DNA of 64,000 bases from Dyadobacter psychrotolerans (GTDB lineage: Bacteria > Bacteroidota > Bacteroidia > Cytophagales > Spirosomataceae), in contig NZ_SMFL01000018.1 in assembly GCF_004349265.1 (NCBI RefSeq), forward strand, positions 1 through 64,000, written 5' to 3'. The notes under the pieces are model-generated. The model made no database searches and was not told the origin of the DNA. It worked only from the letters and a program-made list of their open reading frames with translations. The stretch's first letter is position 1. Each line of letters opens with the position of its first letter. Position numbers and translations under genes: made by a program. Positions 16,243-24,328 of the stretch are shown one piece after another.

Positions 16243-17283
16243 ATGAAGGATCCAATAACCTTTCTGAAGTTGCTGAAAAATACTCTGACTTGTCTTCTTG
16301 GATTGGCAGGTCTGTTGCTGCTGATCACTGGAATTCTACTGCCTGGCCTGGCGCAAAGACCGGCTAAAATTCCATCAGCCAGTGCTGCTAGTGCCCCAAA
16401 GAAAACGGAATCAGTGCGGCCGCAAAATCAACTCTGGCAGCCGCCGAAGACAGATTCTATTCCCAAAATCAGCGAGATAGAGCTGATCCGGTATGGAAAA
16501 GAGCTGATTGCACACACCGCTGACTACCTGGGGCCAAAAGGAACTGTGATGCAGATTAGTAATGGGATGAACTGCCAGAACTGCCATCTTGACGCAGGTA
16601 CCAAAATCATGGGCAATAATTATGCGGCGGTATTCAGCACTTATCCCAAATTCAGGGCACGTTCGGGCACAGAAGAGACCATCATCAAACGCATTTCAGA
16701 CTGCTTTGAAAGAAGTTTAAACGGAACGAAACCCGACAGCGCCAGCAAGGAAATGACAGCGATGATCGCTTACATGAAGTGGCTGGGGAAGGATACTCCC
16801 AAAGGTATCGTGCCGAAAGGAACGGGGCTAGAGAAGCTTGCCTACCTTGACCGAGCCGCAGATCCTAAAAATGGGCAGATTATTTACAAAGCCAAATGTG
16901 AAAGCTGTCATGGTGTTAACGGTGAAGGAATACCCAATCCGGAGAAAGGGTCTTACATCTATCCGCCGCTTTGGGGTAAAAACAGCTACAACGACGGGGC
17001 AGGACTTTACCGGCTTTCCTCCTTTGCAGGCTATGTGGTAAACAACATGCCTTTCGGTGCGAGTTATGAAAACAGGCTATTGACTGAGAAAGAAGCCTGG
17101 GATCTTGCCGCATTTGTCAATTCACAGCCACGCCCGCACAAAGACCAAAAAAATGATTGGGTGGACCTTACCAAAAAACCAATTGATTTTCCGTTTGCAC
17201 CCTATGCTGACGAATTTACAGAGAAACAGCATAAGCTTGGTCCATTCAAGGCTATTGCAGATGCAAAAAAAGAAAGAAAATAA
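16243..17283 (+). CDS. Dihaem cytochrome c, TsdA-like thiosulfate dehydrogenase
   Basis: 346 residues. A single N-terminal membrane segment (LLGLAGLLLLITGILLPGLA) anchors or exports the protein; then come two haem c sites, CQNCH (residues 111-115) and CESCH (219-223). The motif SDCFERSLNG (Cys154) sits where TsdA proteins carry the cysteine ligand of the catalytic haem, and MPFGAS supplies a likely Met ligand. TsdA oxidises two thiosulfates to tetrathionate or does the reverse. Neighbouring DsrE and YeiH genes fit sulfur chemistry. Exact reaction is inferred. Confidence 0.82.
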   Translation: MKDPITFLKLLKNTLTCLLGLAGLLLLITGILLPGLAQRPAKIPSASAASAPKKTESVRPQNQLWQPPKTDSIPKISEIELIRYGKELIAHTADYLGPKGTVMQISNGMNCQNCHLDAGTKIMGNNYAAVFSTYPKFRARSGTEETIIKRISDCFERSLNGTKPDSASKEMTAMIAYMKWLGKDTPKGIVPKGTGLEKLAYLDRAADPKNGQIIYKAKCESCHGVNGEGIPNPEKGSYIYPPLWGKNSYNDGAGLYRLSSFAGYVVNNMPFGASYENRLLTEKEAWDLAAFVNSQPRPHKDQKNDWVDLTKKPIDFPFAPYADEFTEKQHKLGPFKAIADAKKERK

Positions 17284-17319
17284 TTTAAACAGTACCCTAA
17301 TCTTTTAAAACCAAAACAG

Positions 17320-17781
17320 ATGAAAACGTTGAAAACAATGATGTATGTAGCAGCAATGCTTATTTCTGCAGGTGCGATTGCGCAGAAATCTCCCGTAAGT
17401 CCAGCAGATTTTCACGGAGCTATTGCAGATCAGAAATCCTATAAGGTGGTTTATCAGCTTAATAGTGATGACGAAAAAGTAATTAAAGCAACGATGAGAA
17501 ACATTATGAATGCGCTGGATGACCCGCGTTTAAATGGAAAACTGGAAGTGGAACTTGTGGCGCATGGCGGGGGAGTGACCGTGTTTAAAAAGGACCAGCC
17601 CTATGAAACCCAGCTAAAAGCTTTGCAGCAGCGAGGGGTGATTCTGGCTGAATGCGAGAACACGATGCGAGAAAGAAAAATCAGCAAAGATGAGCTCTTT
17701 GACTTTATTTCTTATGTGCCCAGCGGAAACGGAGAAATCATTATCCGTCAGCAGCAAGGCTGGGCCATTGTACATCCATGA
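17320..17781 (+). CDS. Exported DsrE-family protein
   Basis: 153 residues. A signal peptide (MKTLKTMMYVAAMLISAGAIAQ) precedes a DsrE-like alpha/beta domain: YKVVYQLNSDDEKVIKATMRNIMNALDD, ELVAHGGGVTVF and LQQRGVILAECENTMRE. The cysteine in AECENTM occupies the position of the reactive DsrE/TusD cysteine that carries persulfide sulfur. It lies 36 bp after the cytochrome, ends overlapping the front of the next frame, and probably traps or relays reduced sulfur in the periplasm. Confidence 0.83.
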   Translation: MKTLKTMMYVAAMLISAGAIAQKSPVSPADFHGAIADQKSYKVVYQLNSDDEKVIKATMRNIMNALDDPRLNGKLEVELVAHGGGVTVFKKDQPYETQLKALQQRGVILAECENTMRERKISKDELFDFISYVPSGNGEIIIRQQQGWAIVHP

Positions 17782-17807
17782 TCATCATCAACCTATTAAC
17801 AACAGAT

Positions 17808-18731
17808 ATGAAACATTTAGTAATCATCACCGCACTCATTTTGAGTTTAACAAGCCTAAGTCAGCTTCATGCCCAGCAGCAGGAACACCGTTTTGACCCA
17901 CCCTGGAACAAACCCTGGAACGAAGGCCTTTCCTTTACCGTAGCGGGTGTTGACAATGTGCCTGATCTGTACGGAGATATCGTTGATCCGCAGCTGGTTG
18001 TGTTTTTTGCCGGAAACCAGTTTATGGTCATTGATGACCTTCTGGCCGGCTTTAAAAAAGCCTATCCTGATTACACCCGCATTTTTGCTGAGACACTTCC
18101 GCCCGGTATTTTGGCCAAGCAAATTAAAAGTGGATCAATAACAGTTGGCAACATGCGGATTTCGCATCAGCCTGATGTTTATACGGCGGGCAAATCCAAG
18201 ATCTCCGAGATGCAGGATTTTTTTAGCCGCAGCGAAGTATATGCTAAAAACAATCTGGCAATCATGGTGCAAAAAGGTAATCCTAAAAATGTAAAAGGGC
18301 TCTGTGATCTTGGAAGGGCAGATGTGATGGTGAGCATGCCCAATCCTGAATGGGAGGGAATTGGAAAAAGGATAGAAGAAGCCTATGTGAAAGCCGGTGG
18401 CGAAATGCTACGAAAAAAGATCATGGAGCTAAAAGTAAAAGATAAAACAACGTATCTGACCCAGATCCATCATCGTCAGACGCCCATGCGCATCATGTAC
18501 GGACAATCACAGGCCGGGCCCGTGTGGTATTCTGAGGCCTATTATCAGAAGATGATCGGCAATCCAATCGAGATGATCCCGGTTCCGGAAAAGGAAAATA
18601 TCCAGGCAATCTATATGGCCGGGCAGCTCAAAACCGCGCCACATCCCAAAGCTGCCGAAGATTTTATGAACTTTCTGGTCAGCAGCGAAGCAAAAAAGAT
18701 TTACCGCCAGTATGGCTTTACAGTGGATTAA
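17808..18731 (+). CDS. Periplasmic solute-binding protein (molybdate/sulfate-like PBP)
   Basis: About 307 residues from the Met at 17808, which opens a signal peptide (MKHLVIITALILSLTSLSQLHAQ). The body is a type-2 periplasmic binding fold: VDPQLVVFFAGNQFMVIDDLLAGFKKAYPDY, NLAIMVQKGNPKNVKGLCDLG and AAEDFMNFLVSSEAKKIYRQYGF near the C-terminus. No ABC permease or ATPase is present, so it may act as an orphan binding or sensory protein, or for an anion of the sulfur pathway. The frame is open 10 codons upstream into the DsrE gene. Confidence 0.8.
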   Translation: MKHLVIITALILSLTSLSQLHAQQQEHRFDPPWNKPWNEGLSFTVAGVDNVPDLYGDIVDPQLVVFFAGNQFMVIDDLLAGFKKAYPDYTRIFAETLPPGILAKQIKSGSITVGNMRISHQPDVYTAGKSKISEMQDFFSRSEVYAKNNLAIMVQKGNPKNVKGLCDLGRADVMVSMPNPEWEGIGKRIEEAYVKAGGEMLRKKIMELKVKDKTTYLTQIHHRQTPMRIMYGQSQAGPVWYSEAYYQKMIGNPIEMIPVPEKENIQAIYMAGQLKTAPHPKAAEDFMNFLVSSEAKKIYRQYGFTVD

Positions 18732-19031
18732 GCCAATGGTCTATGAAAAGACTTTTTTAGCCAGAGGCTTCTGATAACAGCGACGGCAAATGCACAGCCC
18801 GGCACGTGCTATTTAACAATCCGGGAAGCCCGTTTTATGCTGTTAACAAATGTGCACAATAGGCTAGGGTTAAAATAACAATCGGACCTGAAGAAAAATG
18901 ACAGAAAAGTGCAAGGGTACATGCAGGAATTTTTTGGAGGATCTGAATTTATGCTGGCATAGTTTGTCATAAACCATCAAAGGATATGTAACCAGGAGGT
19001 GGGGATGAGAGTAATTGTTTTATTTTACTTA
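18732..19031. other. Intergenic region between the convergent sulfur and LytTR genes
   Basis: 300 bases with no supported gene. It separates the plus-strand sulfur operon from the minus-strand two-component genes that end here. A weak GTCT...AGAC stem followed by six Ts (about 18748-18766) could end the sulfur transcript. Confidence 0.35.
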
Positions 19032-19796
19032 CTATCTGCTGTCCAGCCAGTTCAGGAATGAGCCAGTTTTATCTTTTCCGATTAGTAGTTTATCGGGAGT
19101 GTCAACGGATAAAGATACGACCAGTTTGCGGGTAAAATAATGCTCTACTTCTTTAACAGCCGTATAGTTTACCAGGTACTGACGGTTAATGCGGAAAAAC
19201 TGATGTGGTGCCAATTGCTGGTAAATCTCATCCAAGGATTGGTTTACGGGAAATTCCTGGCCATCAAAAGTCGTTATCGTGGTGGTATCATGATGGGTGT
19301 AAAAGAACGCAATATTTTCTGTTTGTATGGTTAGATATTTGTTATTCTTAAATACCAGAAAGCCTTTTTTACCACGGACTTCAATTTTATTCAGCAGAAC
19401 TTCCAGATCCGGCAAAGCATTGTCATGTGTTTGAAAAAAGTTTTTCAGGTGAACGACTTTATCCAGTGCTGCCGTTAAACTTTCCCTGGAAAACGGTTTA
19501 AGCACATAATCTACTCCGTTAGCTTTAAAAGCTTCCAGTGCATATTCATCAAAAGCGGTACAGAATATAACCGGCGAAACGACTTTAACCAGCTTAAATA
19601 TGTCAAAACACAAGCCGTCCGCCAGCTGAATATCCATAAAGATCAGGTCAGGACTTTCATTTTCCCTGATGTATTTAACTGCTGCTTCAACACTTTGTAT
19701 AGTAGCCAGGATTTTTGCAGTTGGATTGATAGACAAAATTAATTGCCCTAATGCCTTGGCTGTTTTAATCTCGTCTTCGATCAACAGGATTTTCAT
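19032..19796 (-). CDS. LytTR-family response regulator
   Basis: 254 residues. The receiver domain (MKILLIEDEIKTAKALGQLI) has the phospho-acceptor aspartate in DLIFMDIQLADG, with switch residues in VIFCTAFDEYALEAF and VLKPFSRESL. The C-terminal LytTR DNA-binding domain shows FFYTHHDTTTI, FPVNQSLDEIYQQLAPHQFFRINRQYLVNYTAVKEVEHYF. It overlaps the sensor kinase gene by 32 bp, indicating a coupled pair. Targets are unknown; the propeller/DUF305 genes upstream are candidates. Confidence 0.9.
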   Translation of the reverse strand: MKILLIEDEIKTAKALGQLILSINPTAKILATIQSVEAAVKYIRENESPDLIFMDIQLADGLCFDIFKLVKVVSPVIFCTAFDEYALEAFKANGVDYVLKPFSRESLTAALDKVVHLKNFFQTHDNALPDLEVLLNKIEVRGKKGFLVFKNNKYLTIQTENIAFFYTHHDTTTITTFDGQEFPVNQSLDEIYQQLAPHQFFRINRQYLVNYTAVKEVEHYFTRKLVVSLSVDTPDKLLIGKDKTGSFLNWLDSR

Positions 19797-20823
19797 AAAT
19801 AAGAGGTAAAATAACCTTAAAGGAAATTGTATTCTGTTCTATTCTGATTTCTTTCTGAGTAAGATGCTGGTAACGCTGATTGATATTTTCCAGTCCCATT
19901 CCTGTTGATGCTTCCGGATTTTTCTTTAACTGCAATTGATTTTCAACAATCAGCGTATCATCAGCGGTGTACAATTTAATATTTAAAGGATGTTCAAGAG
20001 AAATCACGTTGTGTTTTACACAGTTTTCTACCAGTAACTGCAATGTAAAAGGAGGAATGAAAGTAAAAGCTGCGGATGTCTCAATATTGATATTCAGGTT
20101 GATGCCTTCTTCAAACCTCGCTTCCAGTAAAAACATATAAGCCTGCAATATATTTAATTCTTCTGACAGCGGAATAATATCCTGTTGTCTGTTGTTCAGT
20201 GTAAAACGGTAAAAATCAGAAAGTTTAAGAACAAACTCCACGGAATGCGCATCGCCAATCTCAATCATCGATTTCAATGTATTCAGGCTGTTAAAAAGAA
20301 AATGTGGATTGACCTGCTGTTTCAGTAATTCATATTGTGCCCCGATATGGTCTGCTTTTACACGTTCCAGTTCTATACCGATCAGCTGTGTATGATAACT
20401 TTGATAAAGCAGGTATAAAAACATATAAATGGTCAGGTTGATGAGTATGCCGCGAAACTCATACATCATGATCATCGACTCAAATTTATAATGCGGAAAC
20501 AATAGCTGATGGGCACTGACCAGCAGAAACATTAAACCAATGCCCAAAAGCAAACTGTAGAGCAGTCTGAGATTGAAAAACCGGCTGGTAAATTGTCGGT
20601 TTGAAAATTTAGGCAGACTGTATATATTAAAATACCATACAAAAAGGGAAAACAAAAAAGCAACGGATGCATCCACAGCCAGTTCGATAAGCGTAATATG
20701 CAGCTGAAGTATTTTCGGTATAGACGCCAGAACGCCCATAAATAAAGCACTGAACCATATCACTCTGGCAGAGACACGAAACACAGTGCTGTTACTCAAC
20801 CGGACATTGTTTTTGGTAATCAT
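19765..20823 (-). CDS. LytS/YehU-type sensor histidine kinase
   Basis: 352 residues. Four membrane helices occupy about residues 20-160. A short helical linker leads to the His-kinase motif QQVNPHFLFNSLNTLKSMIE, with the phospho-accepting histidine typical of the LytS group. The ATPase portion has LLVENCVKHNVIS and GMGLENINQRYQHL. It phosphorylates the LytTR regulator encoded immediately downstream. No extracellular sensor domain is present, so the signal is likely sensed in the membrane. Confidence 0.9.
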   Translation of the reverse strand: MITKNNVRLSNSTVFRVSARVIWFSALFMGVLASIPKILQLHITLIELAVDASVAFLFSLFVWYFNIYSLPKFSNRQFTSRFFNLRLLYSLLLGIGLMFLLVSAHQLLFPHYKFESMIMMYEFRGILINLTIYMFLYLLYQSYHTQLIGIELERVKADHIGAQYELLKQQVNPHFLFNSLNTLKSMIEIGDAHSVEFVLKLSDFYRFTLNNRQQDIIPLSEELNILQAYMFLLEARFEEGINLNINIETSAAFTFIPPFTLQLLVENCVKHNVISLEHPLNIKLYTADDTLIVENQLQLKKNPEASTGMGLENINQRYQHLTQKEIRIEQNTISFKVILPLIYENPVDRRRD

Positions 20824-20901
20824 AAAATAGTTGACAGTCGGCCAAAGATAACCTTAAAAAATCATAAGGGCTTATCAAACAGTCTGTTGTAAATCTACTT
20901 T

Positions 20902-22305
20902 TTAAAGTTGATCTGATAATACAACATTCCCGGTTTTAGTGTCGGTTAAAATCACATGACGGAAAGACTGACTATCAACACTGTTAATCGTTTTAACCAG
21001 CCCGGTAGACTGACCCATGTATTTGCCATTCGCATCGGTATCAAAAGTATTGATCTGATAATCAGAAGAAAACGGCGCTTTATCTGACCTTGATAAAGCC
21101 AGGGTATAAGAGATGTTCGGTTGTAATGAAGTGAAAATCTGCTCCACCAGATCAGCCAGGCCAATGCTTCGCACAGCAATTCTGCCATGTGATTTTTGAT
21201 TTGTGTTAACTGCATTTAATGCAATTACCTGTGTGGAAGCCGTATCATTCAGGGCAGAAAGACCGGATTTAGCGTTGATATTAGTTACCGCATTTTCAGC
21301 ATAAACCAGTGCCTGCGGACTTTGTCCAATCTGGATCGTGCTGATTATTTTCATTGTTTGCAGGTCAACAGCCTGCACCTGGTCAGCGAATTCCAGGCCT
21401 ACATACAGTAATTTTCCATCCGTCGAAGGCCACAGGCCATGAGGCAAAGCTCCGATATTAACCGTATCGGTTTGTTTAAAATCCTGAGCTGCATCAAATA
21501 CCCGCAGTTTGTTTTCACCGCCAACTGTAACGAGCATCATCAGTTTATTTTTCACATAACTGAAAGAAACATGATTGGTTATCGCGCCGGTCGTAATCAC
21601 TTTGGCAACAGACTGAGAAGCGGTATTGATAATGGTAACTTTCCCAGTATCCTTGTGCGTCATGGCTATCCATTCACCTTTGGGACTGGTAAATATATTG
21701 GGTGAAAAGGGGCTGGTAACCGGAATCTTTTTTACAATTGTATAAGTTGCTGCATCCACAATATCTACCTCCGGCGTAAAGCTGGAACATATATAGGCCA
21801 GTTTGCCATCCGGTGTAAAGGATACCATGCCCGGTCCGTCTGCAACGGGTACGCGCCTGATCTCTGCCATTTTTTCAACATCAATGACACTGATGTATGC
21901 TTCTCCTCTCACAGACACCCATATTTGTTTACTATCGGGCGTAAACGTCGGCTCGTGCGGGGAACGGCCAACATAAATGGTCTTCAATATCTGGTTTGTT
22001 TCCGTAGAGATCAGGGTAACAGCATTGGAGCCGATGGACACCACAGCCAGTATTTTTTTCTCCTGTGAGTATCGAAGGCCATGCACCAGCGCCTGGCCTT
22101 TGTATAAGGGACTCAATACGTTAGGGTAGGGTTTACCCAGTTTAATTTCTCCCAATAACTTATTCGTTGATGGGTCTACAACAGAAACGGTATTGGAAAC
22201 CTGGTTACCTGTATAAACACGGTCATGAGCATACGGACTTTGGGCAGCGGTAATTAAACCAACAAGATTTAATATGACTGCAAGCGCTATTGTTTTCATT
22301 TTCAT
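20902..22305 (-). CDS. Exported YVTN/YncE-like beta-propeller protein
   Basis: 467 residues with a signal peptide (MKMKTIALAVILNLVGLITAAQ). Seven-bladed-propeller repeats of the YVTN type follow: NTVSVVDPSTNKLLGEIKLG, AVTLISTETNQILKTIYVG, YISVIDVEKMAEIRRVPVA and QAVDLQTMKIISTIQIGQSPQALVY. The last 110 residues form a separate domain (IGLADLVEQIFTSLQPNISYTLALSRSDKAPFSS). Such propellers often bind metals or accompany cytochromes and copper proteins. It starts 4 bp inside the end of the DUF305 gene, so the two are co-translated. Confidence 0.82.
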   Translation of the reverse strand: MKMKTIALAVILNLVGLITAAQSPYAHDRVYTGNQVSNTVSVVDPSTNKLLGEIKLGKPYPNVLSPLYKGQALVHGLRYSQEKKILAVVSIGSNAVTLISTETNQILKTIYVGRSPHEPTFTPDSKQIWVSVRGEAYISVIDVEKMAEIRRVPVADGPGMVSFTPDGKLAYICSSFTPEVDIVDAATYTIVKKIPVTSPFSPNIFTSPKGEWIAMTHKDTGKVTIINTASQSVAKVITTGAITNHVSFSYVKNKLMMLVTVGGENKLRVFDAAQDFKQTDTVNIGALPHGLWPSTDGKLLYVGLEFADQVQAVDLQTMKIISTIQIGQSPQALVYAENAVTNINAKSGLSALNDTASTQVIALNAVNTNQKSHGRIAVRSIGLADLVEQIFTSLQPNISYTLALSRSDKAPFSSDYQINTFDTDANGKYMGQSTGLVKTINSVDSQSFRHVILTDTKTGNVVLSDQL

Positions 22306-22931
22306 TTATTTAAGAATAAGGACATTTGTTCAATTTCAACCTGCTGTAAGGAAATAAGTTGTTTGGCAAAACCGGTAATCAGCTGATCACCGGAATATTT
22401 TAATATGATTTTGGCCATATCAACAGCGGCCTGGTGATGCGGGACCATCACAGCTGCAAAAGCATGATCAATATCTGTCAGCTGCTCATTTGAAGGCATG
22501 GTGTTCATCATGGTCTGCATCGATTGGTTCATAGACTGCTGGTAACCGGAGGGCATTTCTTTGTCCGTTGCAGAAATTTGCTTTAACCACAGGTTCATCT
22601 GCTGGATCTCACTGGTTTGCTCAGTCAGAATACTTCTGGCGAGCTGTATCATGTTAAAATCTTTGCCATGCTGAATTTCATACTTTGCCATGGCTACGGC
22701 ACCTTCATGATGCGGTATCATCTGCTGTATAAAATCAGATTCCGGTGAAGTGGCTTTTGGCAGTTTACTCATTTGTACCATCATGGAATCCATCAGGGTA
22801 AGGAGCATGTTTTTACCTGCCGACGAATGCTGATGATGCATCTGCATAGATTGCGCTTTAACGGGCCTGATGGCTGTAAGCAACGCTAATACCAGCATTA
22901 TTTTGAACGTATTAAATATTTTATTTTTCAT
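22302..22931 (-). CDS. DUF305 exported protein (CopM-like)
   Basis: 209 residues. A signal peptide (MKNKIFNTFKIMLVLALLTAIRPVKA) is followed by a Met/His-rich stretch (QSMQMHHQHSS). The DUF305 ferritin-like four-helix domain has the paired signatures DFIQQMIPHHEGAVAMAKYEI and AFAAVMVPHHQAAVDMAKIIL. CopM, a cyanobacterial DUF305 protein, binds copper in the periplasm, so metal storage or scavenging is plausible. First gene of a likely two-gene operon with the propeller. Confidence 0.88.
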   Translation of the reverse strand: MKNKIFNTFKIMLVLALLTAIRPVKAQSMQMHHQHSSAGKNMLLTLMDSMMVQMSKLPKATSPESDFIQQMIPHHEGAVAMAKYEIQHGKDFNMIQLARSILTEQTSEIQQMNLWLKQISATDKEMPSGYQQSMNQSMQTMMNTMPSNEQLTDIDHAFAAVMVPHHQAAVDMAKIILKYSGDQLITGFAKQLISLQQVEIEQMSLFLNK

Positions 22932-23139
22932 GTCTTTCAGATTTAATAGTAAAACTAGGAGGATGAGATTTATTTCCTGCAGCGGCTTTTGTTAAAACCG
23001 GCACATTGGAAGCTAAAAGCGGCAGAATTCAGGCTGATTACTATATTGGAAATGACGGAAGATCCAGATGTGCTGCGCATTACGCATGGGAGTATGCAGG
23101 ATTATCAAAACCGTCCCTGCCGTAGATCTGATGTTCAGA
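22932..23139. other. Short gap with no intact gene
   Basis: About 200 bases upstream of the DUF305 gene. One plus-strand stretch (about 22990-23100) reads without stops but has no plausible start and no family I recognise. It may belong to the decayed region that continues with the Crp-family remnant. Confidence 0.3.
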
Positions 23140-23315
23140 TAAATTGACCGTACAGGAACCATAGCCACCCAGAAGCGAATCCAATCATCCACCAGCCTTG
23201 GTGCAGACGAACGATACGAACAGATTGCAAAAACATATTCTGAATTTATTAGGCGCTTTCCCCCAAGCCTGATTCCTTCCTACCCGGGGATTTCAGCTGA
23301 AACACTGAGTCGGAT
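23140..23315 (+). pseudogene. Remnant of a Crp/Fnr-family regulator (C-terminal part)
   Basis: The frame opened by the stop at 23140 encodes TQKRIQSSTSLGADERYEQ, then YSEFIRRFPPSLIPSYPGIS and AETLSRI. This is the end of the long helix and start of the helix-turn-helix of Bacteroidota Crp/Fnr-like proteins, whose usual form includes ISSYLGITPETLSRI. There is no start codon and no cyclic-nucleotide-binding domain, and the helix-turn-helix is cut after SRI. It is a gene fragment beside the recombinase. Confidence 0.65.
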
Positions 23316-23339
23316 TTGTTTTTCTATACTTACTACACG

Positions 23340-23367
23340 AGCCTGTTCCATAAGTGCAGGCTTTTTT
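23340..23367 (+). terminator. Rho-independent terminator
   Basis: AGCCTG (23340-23345) pairs with CAGGCT (23357-23362) across an 11-base loop and is followed by a run of Ts to 23367. It follows the Crp-like fragment and probably was the terminator of that gene or its neighbour. Confidence 0.6.
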
Positions 23368-23381
23368 GTTGGACGTTCACA

Positions 23382-23428
23382 TATAGAAAATATCTATGTG
23401 AAATTTTAGCTAATTTATTCGGTGGTAT
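23382..23428 (+). repeat. 47-bp bipartite motif, copy B
   Basis: Has the same 16-base left block (TATAGAAAATATCTAT) and 9-base right block (CGGTGGTAT) as 13711-13757, again 22 bases apart and in the same orientation. It lies 145 bp before the recombinase start and just after a terminator. Confidence 0.6.
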
Positions 23429-23501
23429 TTCTGTACTCTCGGGCACCTAAGCTTTTCTTCCCATTTGGTTCTTAAAATGCCTGATTTTGTCACTTTGAAA
23501 T

Positions 23502-23563
23502 TACATTTTAGTGGTACACCAAAACAAATTACTGTATATTGCGAGACCACGGGTTAAAATGTA
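23502..23563 (+). promoter_or_regulatory. Inverted repeat in front of the serine recombinase (candidate res/operator)
   Basis: TACATTTTA (23502-23510) and TAAAATGTA (23555-23563) form perfect 9-bp arms 44 bases apart, ending ten bases before the recombinase start. Resolvases typically bind inverted subsites right upstream of their own gene, so this may be part of a res site or an autoregulatory operator. Confidence 0.45.
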
Positions 23564-23572
23564 CTTTTTGAA

Positions 23573-24178
23573 ATGGTGATTGGATACATAAGGGTCTCGA
23601 AGACCGAGCAGAACCAGGATCTGCAATTTGATGCCCTTAAAAAGGCAGGTTGTGAGAAAATTTATCATGAAAAGATATCCGGCGCTTCATTGCAGAGACC
23701 GGAATATATAAGGATGATTTCAGAGCTTCGAAAGGAAGATGTCATCGTTGTCTGGAGAATTGACCGTTTGGGCAGAACAACTTATGAATTGATCAAGCTT
23801 ATGGTCGAATGGAAGGAGATGGGTGTTGACTTCCGGAGCATTTCCGAAGGCATTGACACTTCTACTAAAATGGGCAGGCTTTGGTATATGCTCAGCTCTG
23901 TCTTTGCTGAAAACGAAAGAGAGATTTTGATGGAACGTACCCTGGCTGGAATGGAGGCAGCACGTGCGAGGGGTAGAGTAGGAGGCAGGCCTAAAGGGTT
24001 AACCAAAAAATCGAAAGAGTTGGCCGGCCTGGCAGCAACATTATATAATAGCAAAAAATATACAACCAACCAGATTTGCGAACAGTTAAAAATTGGAAGC
24101 AAAACTACTCTTTATAATTATTTAAGACATGAGGGGATTGAGATCGAAGGATGGGTACGCATCAATAAGAAGGATTGA
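23573..24178 (+). CDS. Serine recombinase (resolvase/invertase family)
   Basis: 201 residues. Catalytic domain: GYIRVSKTEQNQDLQFDALKKAGC (with the active serine in RVS), VVWRIDRLGRTTYELIKLM, and SVFAENEREILMERTLAGMEAARARGRVGGRP (arginine and E-helix region). The C-terminal helix-turn-helix is LYNSKKYTTNQICEQLKIGSKTTLYNYL. It cuts and rejoins DNA at paired sites, resolving cointegrates or inverting segments. No transposase is nearby, so it may be a plasmid resolvase or a remnant of a Tn3-like element. Confidence 0.92.
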   Translation: MVIGYIRVSKTEQNQDLQFDALKKAGCEKIYHEKISGASLQRPEYIRMISELRKEDVIVVWRIDRLGRTTYELIKLMVEWKEMGVDFRSISEGIDTSTKMGRLWYMLSSVFAENEREILMERTLAGMEAARARGRVGGRPKGLTKKSKELAGLAATLYNSKKYTTNQICEQLKIGSKTTLYNYLRHEGIEIEGWVRINKKD

Positions 24179-24328
24179 ATTTTTAGCGTAAATATTCTAA
24201 CCGTGATTTATTTACCAGATCCTAAAATATCATGATGCTTTTTGTACTTTCAGTAAATTTAATATGCTGCGGAGTCAGAGCGCTGGGAGCGTAATGAAAA
24301 AGATGATCACAGCTAAATTTGAGATTTA

